Source of the DNA: Lacrimispora sinapis
GTDB lineage: Bacteria > Bacillota > Clostridia > Lachnospirales > Lachnospiraceae
Assembly: GCF_043633585.1 (NCBI RefSeq)
Contig: NZ_CP141832.1
Span: 1 to 64,000, forward strand
DNA length: 64,000 bases
Direction of reading: 5' to 3'
The notes beneath the pieces are model-generated. The model saw nothing but the letters and a program-made list of their open reading frames with translations. It was not told the origin of the DNA and ran no database searches. A program made the position numbers and the translations under genes. Each line of letters begins with the position of its first letter. Position 1 is the first letter of the stretch. Shown piece after piece: positions 53,698-62,812 of this stretch.

Positions 53698-55673
53698 GCA
53701 ACGTCGAAACCATGTCAATCAACGCAATCCGCATCCTATCTGCAGATGCGATCCAGAAAGCCAATTCCGGACATCCCGGACTTCCTTTAGGCTGTGCGTC
53801 CGCCGCATATGAATTATGGGCCAACCACTTAAATCACAATCCGGCAGATCCCAACTGGGCAAACAGAGACCGCTTTATTTTATCCGGTGGTCATGGTTCC
53901 ATGCTTTTGTATTCCCTTCTCCATCTGTTTGGTTACGGGAATTTATCAAAAGAAGATTTGATGAATTTCCGTCAGTTAGGTTCTAAGACACCCGGACATC
54001 CCGAATACGGCCACACCGTAGGCGTTGAGGCGACCACAGGACCTCTCGGTGCCGGTATGGGTATGGCAGTTGGTATGGCCATTGCAGAGAGCCATCTGGC
54101 CTCCGTATTCAATAAGGACAATTATCCGGTGGTGGATCACTACACTTATGTGCTGGGCGGAGACGGCTGTATGATGGAAGGAATCTCTTCCGAAGTATTT
54201 TCTCTGGCAGGAACTCTTGGTCTTGGAAAGCTGATCGTTCTTTACGATTCCAATCAGATCTCCATCGAGGGAAGTACGGATATTGCATTCACAGAGGATG
54301 TGCAAAAGCGTATGGAAGCGTTCCATTTCCAGACCATAACCGTAGAAGACGGCAATGACTTAGGAGCCATCGCACGTGCCATTGAAGAAGCCAAGGCAGA
54401 CACAGAGCATCCTTCCTTTATTACCATCAAGACTCAGATCGGCTACGGCTGCCCCGCAAAGCAGGGAAAAGCCAGCGCCCATGGAGAGCCTCTTGGAGCA
54501 GACAATATCACTGCATTAAAGGAGAACTTAGGATGGCCCTCTACAGAACCATTTTTCGTTCCGGAAGAGGTATACAGCCATTACCGCAAGTTGGCAGAGG
54601 AAAAGGCTGAGGTGGAAGCTGCATGGAAGGTGATGTTTGCGGCTTACTGTGAGGAATATCCGGAGATGGAAGCCTTATGGAACGCTTATCATGATCCTGA
54701 CGGGGCAGAAAAAGCCATTGAAGCATGTGCGGATTTCTGGAAAAAGCCGGAAAAAGCAGATGCCACCAGAAATTTATCCGGAAAGATATTAAACCGCATC
54801 AAAGACCATATGCCGAATTTAATCGGCGGTTCTGCAGACCTTGCGCCTTCCAATAAGACCAACATGACGGATGCAGGAGATTACTCAAAGGAAAACAGAA
54901 GCGGACGCAATATGCACTTCGGAGTCAGAGAACTTGGTATGACTGCCATCGGAAATGGTATGCTGCTTCACGGCGGTCTCCGCACCTTTGTGGCTACTTT
55001 CTTTGTATTCAGTGATTACACAAAGCCTATGGCACGCCTGGCTTCTCTGATGGGGCTCCCCCAGACTTTTATCTTCACCCATGACAGCATCGGTGTTGGA
55101 GAAGACGGACCGACCCATGAGCCGATCGAGCAGCTTGCCATGCTTCGTGCCATGCCGAATTTCCATGTGTTCCGTCCCTGTGATGAAACAGAGACAGAAG
55201 CCGCATGGTATTCAGCACTGACCTCTAAGAAAACTCCTACCGCTCTTGTTCTCACCAGACAGAACTTAACTCCGATGCCAGGCAGCAGCAAAGAGGCATT
55301 AAAGGGCGGTTATGTTATTGACGACTGCGAAGGCACACCGGAACTGATTCTGATCGCCAGCGGTTCTGAGGTGGAGCTTGCGGTGAAGGCAAAAGAACTT
55401 CTTTCTGACCGTAAGGTCCGGGTAGTTTCCATGCCTTGTATGGATCTGTTTGAAGAGCAGACAGAGGAATATAAAGAATCCGTTCTTCCAAAGGCTGTAC
55501 GCAAGCGTGTGGCTGTGGAAGCGTTAAGTGATTTTGGCTGGGGCAGATATGTAGGCCTTGACGGAGCTTATGTGACCATGACTGGCTTTGGAGCCAGCGG
55601 TCCTGCCGGTCAGTTATTTGAGCATTTTGGATTCACGGCGGAGCGTGTGGCAGAAGTTGCGAAATCCTTATAA
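53694..55673 (+). CDS. tkt: Transketolase
   Basis: Transketolase moves two-carbon units between sugar phosphates in the pentose phosphate pathway, using thiamine diphosphate. The 659-residue single chain is the full-length type. Motifs are ANSGHPGLPLGCA near 22, GPLGAGMGMAVGMA, and the TPP-binding GDGCMMEGISSEV...N near 153. FTHDSIGVGEDGPTHEPIEQ appears near 455. It starts within the stop of the upstream gene (ATGA) behind GGAGGG. The order tkt then ROK kinase suggests joint service in sugar phosphate supply. Confidence 0.96.
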   Translation: MSNVETMSINAIRILSADAIQKANSGHPGLPLGCASAAYELWANHLNHNPADPNWANRDRFILSGGHGSMLLYSLLHLFGYGNLSKEDLMNFRQLGSKTPGHPEYGHTVGVEATTGPLGAGMGMAVGMAIAESHLASVFNKDNYPVVDHYTYVLGGDGCMMEGISSEVFSLAGTLGLGKLIVLYDSNQISIEGSTDIAFTEDVQKRMEAFHFQTITVEDGNDLGAIARAIEEAKADTEHPSFITIKTQIGYGCPAKQGKASAHGEPLGADNITALKENLGWPSTEPFFVPEEVYSHYRKLAEEKAEVEAAWKVMFAAYCEEYPEMEALWNAYHDPDGAEKAIEACADFWKKPEKADATRNLSGKILNRIKDHMPNLIGGSADLAPSNKTNMTDAGDYSKENRSGRNMHFGVRELGMTAIGNGMLLHGGLRTFVATFFVFSDYTKPMARLASLMGLPQTFIFTHDSIGVGEDGPTHEPIEQLAMLRAMPNFHVFRPCDETETEAAWYSALTSKKTPTALVLTRQNLTPMPGSSKEALKGGYVIDDCEGTPELILIASGSEVELAVKAKELLSDRKVRVVSMPCMDLFEEQTEEYKESVLPKAVRKRVAVEALSDFGWGRYVGLDGAYVTMTGFGASGPAGQLFEHFGFTAERVAEVAKSL

Positions 55674-55720
55674 AAGATGCCTGGCATCTTGATACAAAAG
55701 GAAAAGGAGCGTAAGCAGTC

Positions 55721-56665
55721 ATGGGAAAGAAATGTATTGGTGTTGATGTTGGCGGTACTTCCGTAAAGATTGGCCTGTTTGAAGTGTCAGGGGAGCTTCT
55801 GCATAAATGGGAAGTGAAAACCAGAAAGGAAGAAGGCGGAAGATACATCCTTGATGATACCGCTGACTCCATTTTGAAAAGGCTGGAAGAGCTTGGGATT
55901 TCCATTGAAGAGATCACAGGTGTGGGACTGGGGATTCCCGGTCCGGTCCTTCCAAACGGTTATGTGGAGGTCTGCGTCAACTTAGGCTGGCGTGACTGCT
56001 ACCCGGAGCGGGAGTTAAGCAAGCGGCTTCACGGCCTTCCGGTAAAAAGTGCCAACGATGCCAATGTGGCGGCTCTCGGTGAGATGTGGCAGGGCGGCGG
56101 CAAAGGCTATCATGACATTGTTATGGTCACACTTGGCACCGGCGTCGGGGGAGGTGTGATCATTGACCAGAAAATCGTTGCCGGAAGGCATGGACTGGCA
56201 GGAGAGATCGGCCACATCCACATCCGTGAGGATGAAACGGAAACCTGCAATTGCGGCGGTGTGGGCTGTGTGGAGCAGGTGGCAAGCGCCACCGGCATTG
56301 CAAGGGAGGCAAGAAGGCAGATGGCTTCCAAGGATATGCCGTCTGTTTTGAGGAGCTTTGGAGATAAGGTTACCGCAAAGGACGTGCTTGATGGGGCTAA
56401 GGCAGGCGATCCTCTTGCGATGGAAGTCATGGAGGTTGTGGGGCATTATCTTGGAATGGCTCTGGCCCAGGTCTCTATGACCACAGACCCGGAAGTATTT
56501 GTTTTAGGAGGAGGTGTATCAAAAGCAGGTCAGTTTCTGATTGATGCGATTGATGAAAATTATAAAAAGTTTACACCGATTTCAAAGAATAAAGGCAAAA
56601 TCGTGTTGGCGACTCTTGGGAATGATGCTGGTATTTATGGCGCTGCCAAACTGATTTTAAATTAG
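55721..56665 (+). CDS. ROK-family glucokinase
   Basis: A 314-residue ROK kinase, most likely glucokinase (glucose to glucose-6-phosphate). The ATP-binding DVGGTSVKIGLF is near 8, and NDANVAALGE and VTLGTGVGGGVI are present. The ROK zinc motif CNCGGVGCVE is near 177, after GEIGHIHI with its His ligand. The protein ends FVLGGGVSKAGQFL..GNDAGIYGAAKLI. AAAAGGAG precedes ATG 55721. A small hairpin GATGC-CTG-GCATC lies in the 47-bp gap after tkt, which does not look like a terminator, so the two genes are probably co-transcribed. It would feed Pgi at 46-47.6 kb. Confidence 0.92.
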   Translation: MGKKCIGVDVGGTSVKIGLFEVSGELLHKWEVKTRKEEGGRYILDDTADSILKRLEELGISIEEITGVGLGIPGPVLPNGYVEVCVNLGWRDCYPERELSKRLHGLPVKSANDANVAALGEMWQGGGKGYHDIVMVTLGTGVGGGVIIDQKIVAGRHGLAGEIGHIHIREDETETCNCGGVGCVEQVASATGIAREARRQMASKDMPSVLRSFGDKVTAKDVLDGAKAGDPLAMEVMEVVGHYLGMALAQVSMTTDPEVFVLGGGVSKAGQFLIDAIDENYKKFTPISKNKGKIVLATLGNDAGIYGAAKLILN

Positions 56666-56675
56666 GAATAAAACG

Positions 56676-56730
56676 AAATACCAGGTATTGGCGGGAAATG
56701 AAATTCTTCAGTCATATCTGGTATTTTATT
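56676..56730 (+). terminator. Terminator after the ROK kinase
   Basis: AAATACCAG pairs with CTGGTATTT (9 bp) and is followed by TATTTG. The loop is long (about 33 nt), so efficiency is uncertain. Confidence 0.65.
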
Positions 56731-56739
56731 TGCGGTTTA

Positions 56740-56966
56740 TTTACAATTTACTAAATTATGATATAATGGGAATACTTCACAAAGGAAGAAACCTCCCAAT
56801 ATGAGGAGACCCCGGTTGACGGACAACCGGGGCAATTATGAAAAATCTATGTGCAACTTGACTGATTAACTTATTTTAAAAACTTATTTTCTATACAATT
56901 AGTATAAAAAACGGATATGAACACAATATGAACGGCCTGTAAACAGATTATGAAAAAGGAGATACT
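56740..56966 (+). promoter_or_regulatory. Promoter and structured leader of the CBS-pyrophosphatase
   Basis: TTTACA (56740-56745) and TATAAT (56762-56767), 16-bp spacer, give a leader of about 190 nt. It contains a perfect 9-bp hairpin CCCCGGTTG/CAACCGGGG (56810-56832) with loop ACGGA and no T-run. Further on a short palindrome TATAC-N5-GTATA (56892-56906) overlaps a possible second -10. I could not match it to a known riboswitch class. Confidence 0.55.
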
Positions 56967-58637
56967 ATGAAAAACAGCCTTAAAAATAGAAAGACCATCG
57001 TCATTGGACATAAAAATCCGGATACCGATTCCATCTGCTCCGCAGTCTGCTATGCAAACCTGAAGCGGATCATAACCGGGGAAGATTATCAGCCGGGACG
57101 TGCCGGACGTGTCAACGAAGAAACCCAGTTTGTGTTAAATTATTTTGGCATGGAAGCGCCGGAGCTTGTGGAAAATGTAAAGACCCAGGTTCTGGATATA
57201 GAGATCCGCCCGATTCAAGGGGTGGATAAGAATCTATCTTTAAAGAAAGCATGGAATCTGATGCAGGAAGATAATGTAGTGACGATTCCGGCAATTACCA
57301 AAAAGGGGATGCTGGAAGGGCTTATTACGGTGGGAGACATTGCAAAGTCTTACATGAACGTATATGACAGCAGCATTTTATCAAAAGCCTGCACCCAGTA
57401 CTCCAACATCGTAGAGACGTTGGAGGGGGATATTGTGGTTGGCAATAAGAATGCCTATTTTGATAAGGGAAAAGTTCTGATCGCTGCCGCCAATCCGGAT
57501 ATGATGGAGTATTACATCTCCAAGGGCGATCTGGTCATCCTGGGAAACCGGTATGAATCCCAGCTTTGTGCCATTGAGATGGAGGCGGCGTGCATTATTG
57601 TCTGCGAAGGTGCCGCAGTTTCCATGACCATTAAAAAGCTGGCGCAGGAGCGGGGCTGTACGGTCATGACCACGCCATATGACACGTATACAGCGGCCCG
57701 TCTGGTGAACCAGAGCATTCCCATCAGCTTTTTCATGAAGACGGAAGGGCTGATTACGTTTGAAGAGGAAGATTACATTGATGAGATCAAAGACGTGATG
57801 GCAAGCAAGCGCCACCGTGATTTCCCGATTCTTGATAAGAACGGAAAGTATAAGGGCATGATTTCCCGCCGTAATTTGCTGGGGGCAAAAGGAAAACGGC
57901 TCATCCTTGTGGACCACAACGAAAGGTCCCAGGCGGTGGAAGGTATGGAAAGTGCGGAGATCTTAGAGATCATTGACCATCACCGGCTTGGAACCGTGGA
58001 AACCATTGCACCTGTATTTTTCCGCAATCAGCCGGTAGGGTGTACGGCTACCATCGTTTATCAGATGTATCAGGAGAATCAGGTTGCCATTGAGCCTCAG
58101 ATCGCTGGACTTCTGTGCAGTGCCATCATCTCCGACACGCTTTTGTTCCGTTCTCCGACCTGTACGGATGCAGATAAAAAGGCAGCCCTTGCTCTTGCAG
58201 AGATCGCAGGGATTGATGCTGAAAAGTATGCTTCCTCCATGTTTGCGGCAGGCAGTAATTTAAAGGGAAAGACAGACGGGGAGATTTTTTATCAGGATTT
58301 TAAGAAGTTTAACGTTGGAAAGGTGACATTTGGCGTAGGTCAGATCAGTTCTTTAAACTCCGAGGAGCTGAAGGAACTGGAGGAACGCATGCTTCCATAC
58401 ATGAAAAAGGCGAGAGAAGAGCACGGGGTGGATATGATGTTCTTTATGCTTACCAATATTCTTACAGAGTCCACGGTTCTGCTCTGCGAAGGCCAGGGAG
58501 CAAAGCAGATGATCGCAACAGCCTTCCGCGCAGATGACGACAAAACCAACTCACAGGAACATGTGGTCAGCTTACCGGGTGTGGTATCCAGAAAGAAACA
58601 GTTGATTCCCAGCATCATGTTAGCCGTCCAGGGTTAA
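56967..58637 (+). CDS. Family II inorganic pyrophosphatase with CBS and DRTGG domains
   Basis: A manganese-dependent DHH-type pyrophosphatase that hydrolyses PPi. The 556-residue length is well above the 310 of plain PpaC because a regulatory CBS-DRTGG-CBS block is inserted. The first catalytic part shows VIGHKNPDTDSICSAVCYA near 11. The insert covers roughly 70-310. The DHH part resumes with LVDHNERSQAV and IDHHRLGTVE near 315-345. The C-terminal DHHA2 domain ends with the substrate-binding SRKKQLIP. CBS inserts of this kind sense adenine nucleotides in characterised relatives. AAAAAGGAG precedes the ATG. Confidence 0.93.
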   Translation: MKNSLKNRKTIVIGHKNPDTDSICSAVCYANLKRIITGEDYQPGRAGRVNEETQFVLNYFGMEAPELVENVKTQVLDIEIRPIQGVDKNLSLKKAWNLMQEDNVVTIPAITKKGMLEGLITVGDIAKSYMNVYDSSILSKACTQYSNIVETLEGDIVVGNKNAYFDKGKVLIAAANPDMMEYYISKGDLVILGNRYESQLCAIEMEAACIIVCEGAAVSMTIKKLAQERGCTVMTTPYDTYTAARLVNQSIPISFFMKTEGLITFEEEDYIDEIKDVMASKRHRDFPILDKNGKYKGMISRRNLLGAKGKRLILVDHNERSQAVEGMESAEILEIIDHHRLGTVETIAPVFFRNQPVGCTATIVYQMYQENQVAIEPQIAGLLCSAIISDTLLFRSPTCTDADKKAALALAEIAGIDAEKYASSMFAAGSNLKGKTDGEIFYQDFKKFNVGKVTFGVGQISSLNSEELKELEERMLPYMKKAREEHGVDMMFFMLTNILTESTVLLCEGQGAKQMIATAFRADDDKTNSQEHVVSLPGVVSRKKQLIPSIMLAVQG

Positions 58638-58649
58638 GGAGGACGGTCC

Positions 58650-59288
58650 ATGAAAAAACAGCAGTCAAATCAAAAACAGCTTCCTGTGAAACGAGAGAAA
58701 GTGGAATGGAAGCCGGGCAACATGCTTTATCCGGTTCCTGCCGTTATGATCAGTTGTCAGAGGGAAGGCGAAAAGCCCAATATTATTACGGTAGCATGGG
58801 CCGGAACCATTTGTTCCACGCCTGCCATGCTTTCGATCTCTGTGCGGCGGGAGCGTTATTCCTATGATATCATCAAGGAGACCGGGGAATTTGCCGTGAA
58901 CCTGGTGTCAAAGGAGCTGGTGCGGGCAGCGGACTACTGCGGAGTAAAATCCGGCAGGGACGTGGATAAATTTAAAGAGATGAAGCTAACCCCATGTACG
59001 CTCAAGCACATCAAGGTACCTGGAATAGAGGAAAGTCCGGTCTGCCTTGCATGCCGGGTGGTGGAAATCAAGCCTCTGGGAAGCCATGATCTGTTTCTGG
59101 CTGAAATCCTGGGAGTGACCGTAGACAGCCGGTATATGGATGAGAAAAACAAATTTCATTTAAATCAGGCCGGGCTGGTGGCTTATTCTCACGGAGAGTA
59201 CTTTGAGCTTGGAAAGAAAATCGGCAGCTTTGGATATTCGGTAAAAAAAACGGACAAAAAATCAGCCGGCAGGAGGAAAAAAAGATAA
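58650..59288 (+). CDS. Flavin reductase-like domain protein
   Basis: A 212-residue protein of the flavin reductase-like (FMN-binding split barrel) family. The segment PVPAVMISCQREGEKPNIITVAWAG-TICSTPAM near 25-55 and SVRRERYSYDII-GEFAVNLVS are typical. NQAGLVAYSHGEYFELG near the end is the family C-terminal signature. The basic tail KKTDKKSAGRRKKR is unusual. Such proteins bind FMN; a partner is not identified. AAGGAGGA precedes ATG 58650, and the stop overlaps the aroK start as TAATG. Confidence 0.88.
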   Translation: MKKQQSNQKQLPVKREKVEWKPGNMLYPVPAVMISCQREGEKPNIITVAWAGTICSTPAMLSISVRRERYSYDIIKETGEFAVNLVSKELVRAADYCGVKSGRDVDKFKEMKLTPCTLKHIKVPGIEESPVCLACRVVEIKPLGSHDLFLAEILGVTVDSRYMDEKNKFHLNQAGLVAYSHGEYFELGKKIGSFGYSVKKTDKKSAGRRKKR

Positions 59289-59812
59289 TGGGGAAGCAAG
59301 ATAATATCACATTGATCGGAATGCCTGGATCAGGAAAGAGCACCATTGGTGTTTTGCTTGCGAAACGTCTTGGATATTCATTTGTAGACGTGGATATTGT
59401 CATTCAGGAACAGGAAAAGCGGCTTTTAAAGGAAATCATCGCCGAGGAAGGGGATGACGGCTTTCTGGAAATAGAAAACCGGGTCAACCGGGAGCTTTCT
59501 GCCTCTCACAGTGTGATCGCACCCGGCGGAAGCGTGATTTATGGAAGAGAAGCCATGGAGCATTTAAAGGATATCAGCATCGTGATCTATTTAAAGCTCA
59601 GCTATGAAAATCTCAGGGAGCGTTTGGGCAATCTGGTGGACCGGGGGGTGGTACTGAAAAACGGTATGACCTTAAAGGACTTGTATGATGAGCGGATTCC
59701 CTATTATGAAAAATATGCGGATATCACCATTGATGAGACTGGACTGGAAGCCGGCAAGGTGGTGGATGAACTGAGAGCCATGATGAAAGAACGGTTCGGA
59801 CTGGATACATAA
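59288..59812 (+). CDS. aroK: Shikimate kinase
   Basis: Shikimate kinase phosphorylates shikimate in aromatic amino-acid synthesis. The 174 residues show the P-loop GMPGSGKSTIG near 10, the shikimate-binding FVDVDIVI near 32 (D-x-D) and IENRVNRELS near 57. The Walker-B-like GGSVIYGREAM appears near 77. The lid segment is R-x2-L-Gx-LVDRGVVL. It is detached from other aro genes here. It overlaps the upstream flavin reductase-like gene by 1 bp, so the pair is co-translated. Confidence 0.87.
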   Translation: MGKQDNITLIGMPGSGKSTIGVLLAKRLGYSFVDVDIVIQEQEKRLLKEIIAEEGDDGFLEIENRVNRELSASHSVIAPGGSVIYGREAMEHLKDISIVIYLKLSYENLRERLGNLVDRGVVLKNGMTLKDLYDERIPYYEKYADITIDETGLEAGKVVDELRAMMKERFGLDT

Positions 59813-59972
59813 GGTATGAAATGAGGAAGCAGAATAATGGTATTTCATATGTTTGACAATGGTTTCTGAGCAGAGAAGGATTCTGCCGGGCACTATTTTT
59901 ATTTCCTGCGGAGACATGATGCCCTGCGGGATAGAAATGAATGGAATCCGATGATTGTAAGGGGGAAAAGTG

Positions 59973-60428
59973 ATGAAGAAAAAATTAAAGCGGCTGGCAG
60001 CCGTCGGTATGGCAGGAATCATGGTATGGTCTTTGACTGCATGCAAAAGTGCAAAGACAGTAACAAAGGAAACGGAGCCTTTAGCTGCCAAAGCCGAGGA
60101 AAACCTGTTAAATGTACATATTGATGTGGAAGTGGCCTCTATGGACCCTCAGATTGCCACCGACGGGACTTCCTTTGAAGTCATTGCCGGGATTACCGAT
60201 GGGTTATATGGAGTGGATGCCGGTGGAAAACCTGTGCCGGCACTGGCAGAGAGTGTGGATAAAAGTTCGGATGGCTTAACGCTCACGTATCATTTAAGAG
60301 ATGCTATATGGTCCAATGGAACGCCGGTCACAGCCAATGATTTTGTATTTGCCTGGAGACGGGCGGTGGACCCCGATACAGCCAGTGAATATGCATACTC
60401 TTTATTGCCCATGACTTATCCATGGTGA
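59973..60428 (+). pseudogene. Truncated oligopeptide-binding protein (oppA remnant)
   Basis: The N-terminal quarter of an OppA-type solute-binding lipoprotein. The lipobox is SLTAC with Cys24 from ATG 59973, followed by VASMDPQIATDGTSFEVIAGITDGLYG and TLTYHLRDAIWSNGTPVTANDFVFAWRRAVDP, typical of the family. Full-length OppA has over 500 residues. After about residue 143 the sequence becomes that of an OppF ATPase in another frame, giving a short junk tail and a stop at 60428. The ribosome site AAGGGGGA and a possible TTGACA (59853) remain. The protein should not bind peptides. Confidence 0.9.
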
Positions 60429-60709
60429 AATACATCTCAGACCGGATCGGTGTCCTGCATCTGGGACATTTGGTGGAACCTGGGACCACGGAGGAGATAT
60501 TTGGAAATCCCATTCACCCCTATACAAGGTCTTTGCTTTCCGCCATTCCAAGGCCGGACCCTCTGGGGGAAAAACGGAGGGTGGCCCTTTCTTATGACTG
60601 TAAGGAGCTGGGAATTGATTATGAAGCAGGAACGAGACATTTGCTGGTTGGACAGCATGTGGTACTGGGAACCGGAGATGAGATAAAAAAATGGACAAAT
60701 GGGAGATAA
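60398..60709 (+). pseudogene. Oligopeptide ABC transporter ATPase C-terminal remnant (oppF)
   Basis: In the +2 frame relative to the oppA fragment, the sequence LFIAHDLSMVKYISDRIGVL begins at 60398. It is the region after Walker B of an OppF ATPase: the H-loop His is in AHDLS. GHLVEPGTTEEIF and NPIHPYTRSLLSAIPRPDP follow, which is the peptide-ABC ATPase C terminus. The Walker A, signature and Walker B parts are gone. ATG 60422 has no ribosome site. Together with the oppA fragment it marks an internal deletion of an opp operon. Confidence 0.88.
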
Positions 60710-60710
60710 A

Positions 60711-60742
60711 AAAAGCAGGAGAACGAAAATCCTCCTGCTTTT
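60711..60742. terminator. Bidirectional terminator
   Basis: AAAGCAGGAG pairs with CTCCTGCTTT across AACGAAAATC, flanked by A and T runs. It lies between the opp remnant and the opposite-strand chemoreceptor gene. Confidence 0.85.
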
Positions 60743-60744
60743 AA

Positions 60745-62424
60745 TCATGCTTTTACTTTGAATCGCTGCATCAGTTGTTTCAGCATATGAGCCTGGCTGG
60801 ACATCTCCTGGCTGGCTGCAGCGCTTTCCTCTGAGGTGGCGGAATTTGTCTGGACAACGCTTGAGATCTGGTCGATTCCCAGCGTTACCTGGGCAACGGC
60901 ATTGGCCTGTTCCTCGGAAGCGGCCGAGATCTGATGAACCAGTATGGCCATGGACTGAGCAGATTCTACGATATGATCCATGGATTCTGCGGTCTCATTG
61001 GCGATTCGGTTACCGGTTTCGATGGAATTTATGGCATCTTCAATCAGAACGGTGGTGTTCTTTGATGCCTCCTGGCTCTTATTGGCAAGATTGCGGACCT
61101 CATCGGCAACGACTGCAAAGCCTTTTCCGGCTTCCCCTGCTCTTGCGGCTTCTACGGCGGCATTGAGCGCCAGGATGTTGGTCTGGAATGCAATGTCTTC
61201 AATGGTCTTGATGACTTTATTGATCTCTGCAGATGCTTCGCTGACGGCTGCCATGGCATCGGTCAGATCCTTCATTTTGGTTTTGCCGGATTTCAGCTCT
61301 AAGGTGGTATTGTTTACCTGTTTGCTGGTTTCTTTTGCATTCTCAGCATTTAAGTTGATGTTGTTGGAAATATCATTGATGGTGGCCGCCAGCTCTTCGA
61401 TGGAGGAAGCCTGCTCCGTAGCACCCTGGCTCAAGGCCTGGGCACTGCTTGCAACCTGCTCTGCACCGGAAGCGACCTGGTCGGAAGCCTGTGTGATTTT
61501 TCCCATAACATCATTTAAAGAGTCTGTAAGGTGCTGGATGGAAATCTGTACCGGACGGAATTCTCCTTTAAATTCTTCCGTATCATGAGGAATGTTAAAA
61601 TCACCCTTTGCCATACGTCCAGTGGTATCAGAAATGTAATCCATGTAGTAGGAGATCCTTGCCATCATGGTTCTCATGCTGTCGGCAAGACTTCCCAGTT
61701 CATCATGGGATTGATACTCAAGACTGCATTTCAACTCGCCCTGTGCCATGTGGTCAGCGACCTCTTTCAGTTCATCAAGAGGTTTGATGATTCCCTTTGT
61801 AATACGGAGTGCAAGGATTACAGAGGCGGCAATGGCAGCAAACACAATGACGATCATAATAACGATGAATATGGAAGCCTGTCTGGCAAGCTCTGCGGAA
61901 CGGATCTGACCGGCGGAAGACTTATCTGCCAGTATGGAATTGATGGTATCTCCGATTTCAGCCGCAAGGGGAGCTGCGTTGCTGCGGAAATAGGACATGG
62001 ATTCCTTGGAAGATTTTTCTGCAAGAGCGATGGTTTTACTGCGCATCTCCTCGTAGGTTTTCATTTTTTCCGTCAGGTTGTTGAAAAGCTCTTTTTCGGA
62101 AGCCGTTTTCATGCGGGTTCCGACCTTTGCCATTTTTTCATTGATCACATCAATTTGTTTGGCAAGGGTGTCCTTTTGCTTTTGGGTTTCGGAAGCACCT
62201 TCGGCGTAAATGATGTATAAAACCGTAGCCCGGTGAGCCTGGAATGCCTGTCCCAGACTTCCGATATCGCCCTGGGCAAATCCGTAATCCTCCAGCTCTT
62301 TATTGTACTCTTTATCAATGGTGTGAATCAGCTGAATCCCAATGATTCCAGCCAAACTTGAAAACAATACTACAATGAGAAAGGTGACTAGTAACCGGTT
62401 TTTAACTTTTAATTTGTTTATCAT
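60745..62424 (-). CDS. Methyl-accepting chemotaxis protein
   Basis: A 559-residue transmembrane chemoreceptor. The first helix is about 10-32 (LLVTFLIVVLFSSLAGIIGIQ), then a four-helix-bundle sensor domain outside the cell (about 33-185, 4HB_MCP type) and a second helix near 187-210. A HAMP domain follows to about 265, then the long cytoplasmic coiled coil. The signalling tip is visible as IEDIAFQTNILALNAAVEAARAGEAGKGFAVVADEVRNLA. No CheR-binding pentapeptide is present at the C terminus. The ligand is unknown. GGAGGAG precedes the start. Chemotaxis implies motility genes elsewhere. Confidence 0.95.
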   Translation of the reverse strand: MINKLKVKNRLLVTFLIVVLFSSLAGIIGIQLIHTIDKEYNKELEDYGFAQGDIGSLGQAFQAHRATVLYIIYAEGASETQKQKDTLAKQIDVINEKMAKVGTRMKTASEKELFNNLTEKMKTYEEMRSKTIALAEKSSKESMSYFRSNAAPLAAEIGDTINSILADKSSAGQIRSAELARQASIFIVIMIVIVFAAIAASVILALRITKGIIKPLDELKEVADHMAQGELKCSLEYQSHDELGSLADSMRTMMARISYYMDYISDTTGRMAKGDFNIPHDTEEFKGEFRPVQISIQHLTDSLNDVMGKITQASDQVASGAEQVASSAQALSQGATEQASSIEELAATINDISNNINLNAENAKETSKQVNNTTLELKSGKTKMKDLTDAMAAVSEASAEINKVIKTIEDIAFQTNILALNAAVEAARAGEAGKGFAVVADEVRNLANKSQEASKNTTVLIEDAINSIETGNRIANETAESMDHIVESAQSMAILVHQISAASEEQANAVAQVTLGIDQISSVVQTNSATSEESAAASQEMSSQAHMLKQLMQRFKVKA

Positions 62425-62812
62425 AAATTCTCCTCCGTGGTTCTTTGCGCTTATTGAAGCGTTTTATCTATAAATAACACTATGAACTCGTGGTATTTTT
62501 TTCCAGTGTAATATCGGTTATTATAGTTTTTTTCGTTCTAATAGTCAATGCTCATACTAGACTACATTTCTCAGGAATATTTGTAAATAAATGCCTTTTT
62601 TCACAAGGTAATTATATCGTAAATGAAAGTATGGAAGAAGTCAATTTCCTATTTCTGGGAATTATTTTTTTGTTTATCTTTTGATATTTTTATATCAATT
62701 TAAAGAGCTGAATGGAAAGAAATTTGACAAAGAAGGTTCCCTTCAGTATGATAAATAAAAAATAAATAACTTACCAGATAGTTGTACGAAAGAATACGAG
62801 GGGGTATGAAGT
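62425..62812. other. Intergenic region with divergent promoters
   Basis: 388 bp between the chemoreceptor (minus) and the SARP-like gene (plus). On the minus strand ACCGATAT (62518-62511) resembles the flagellar sigma -10 (GCCGATAT), but the matching TAAA -35 is poor. On the plus strand TTGACA (62724-62729) and TATGAT (62747-62752), 17-bp spacer, form a good promoter for the SARP-like gene. An open frame 62490-62684 has no ribosome site and a composition typical of AT-rich spacer, so I do not call it. Confidence 0.55.

Noticed and set aside
56768..56966. Fluoride (crcB) or manganese (yybP-ykoY) riboswitch before the pyrophosphatase
   Set aside because: The conserved core sequences of those classes could not be found; only a simple hairpin is present.
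61531..62220. 229-codon plus-strand frame opposite the chemoreceptor gene
   Set aside because: Shadow of a clear MCP frame; the sequence shows no domain.
62425..62600. Cyclic-di-GMP riboswitch in the chemoreceptor leader
   Set aside because: A GCGCAAAG string recalls the consensus, but the paired arms and the rest of the aptamer are missing.
62490..62684. 64-codon hydrophobic frame between the chemoreceptor and SARP genes
   Set aside because: AT-rich spacer, no ribosome site, opposite to the chemoreceptor promoter region.
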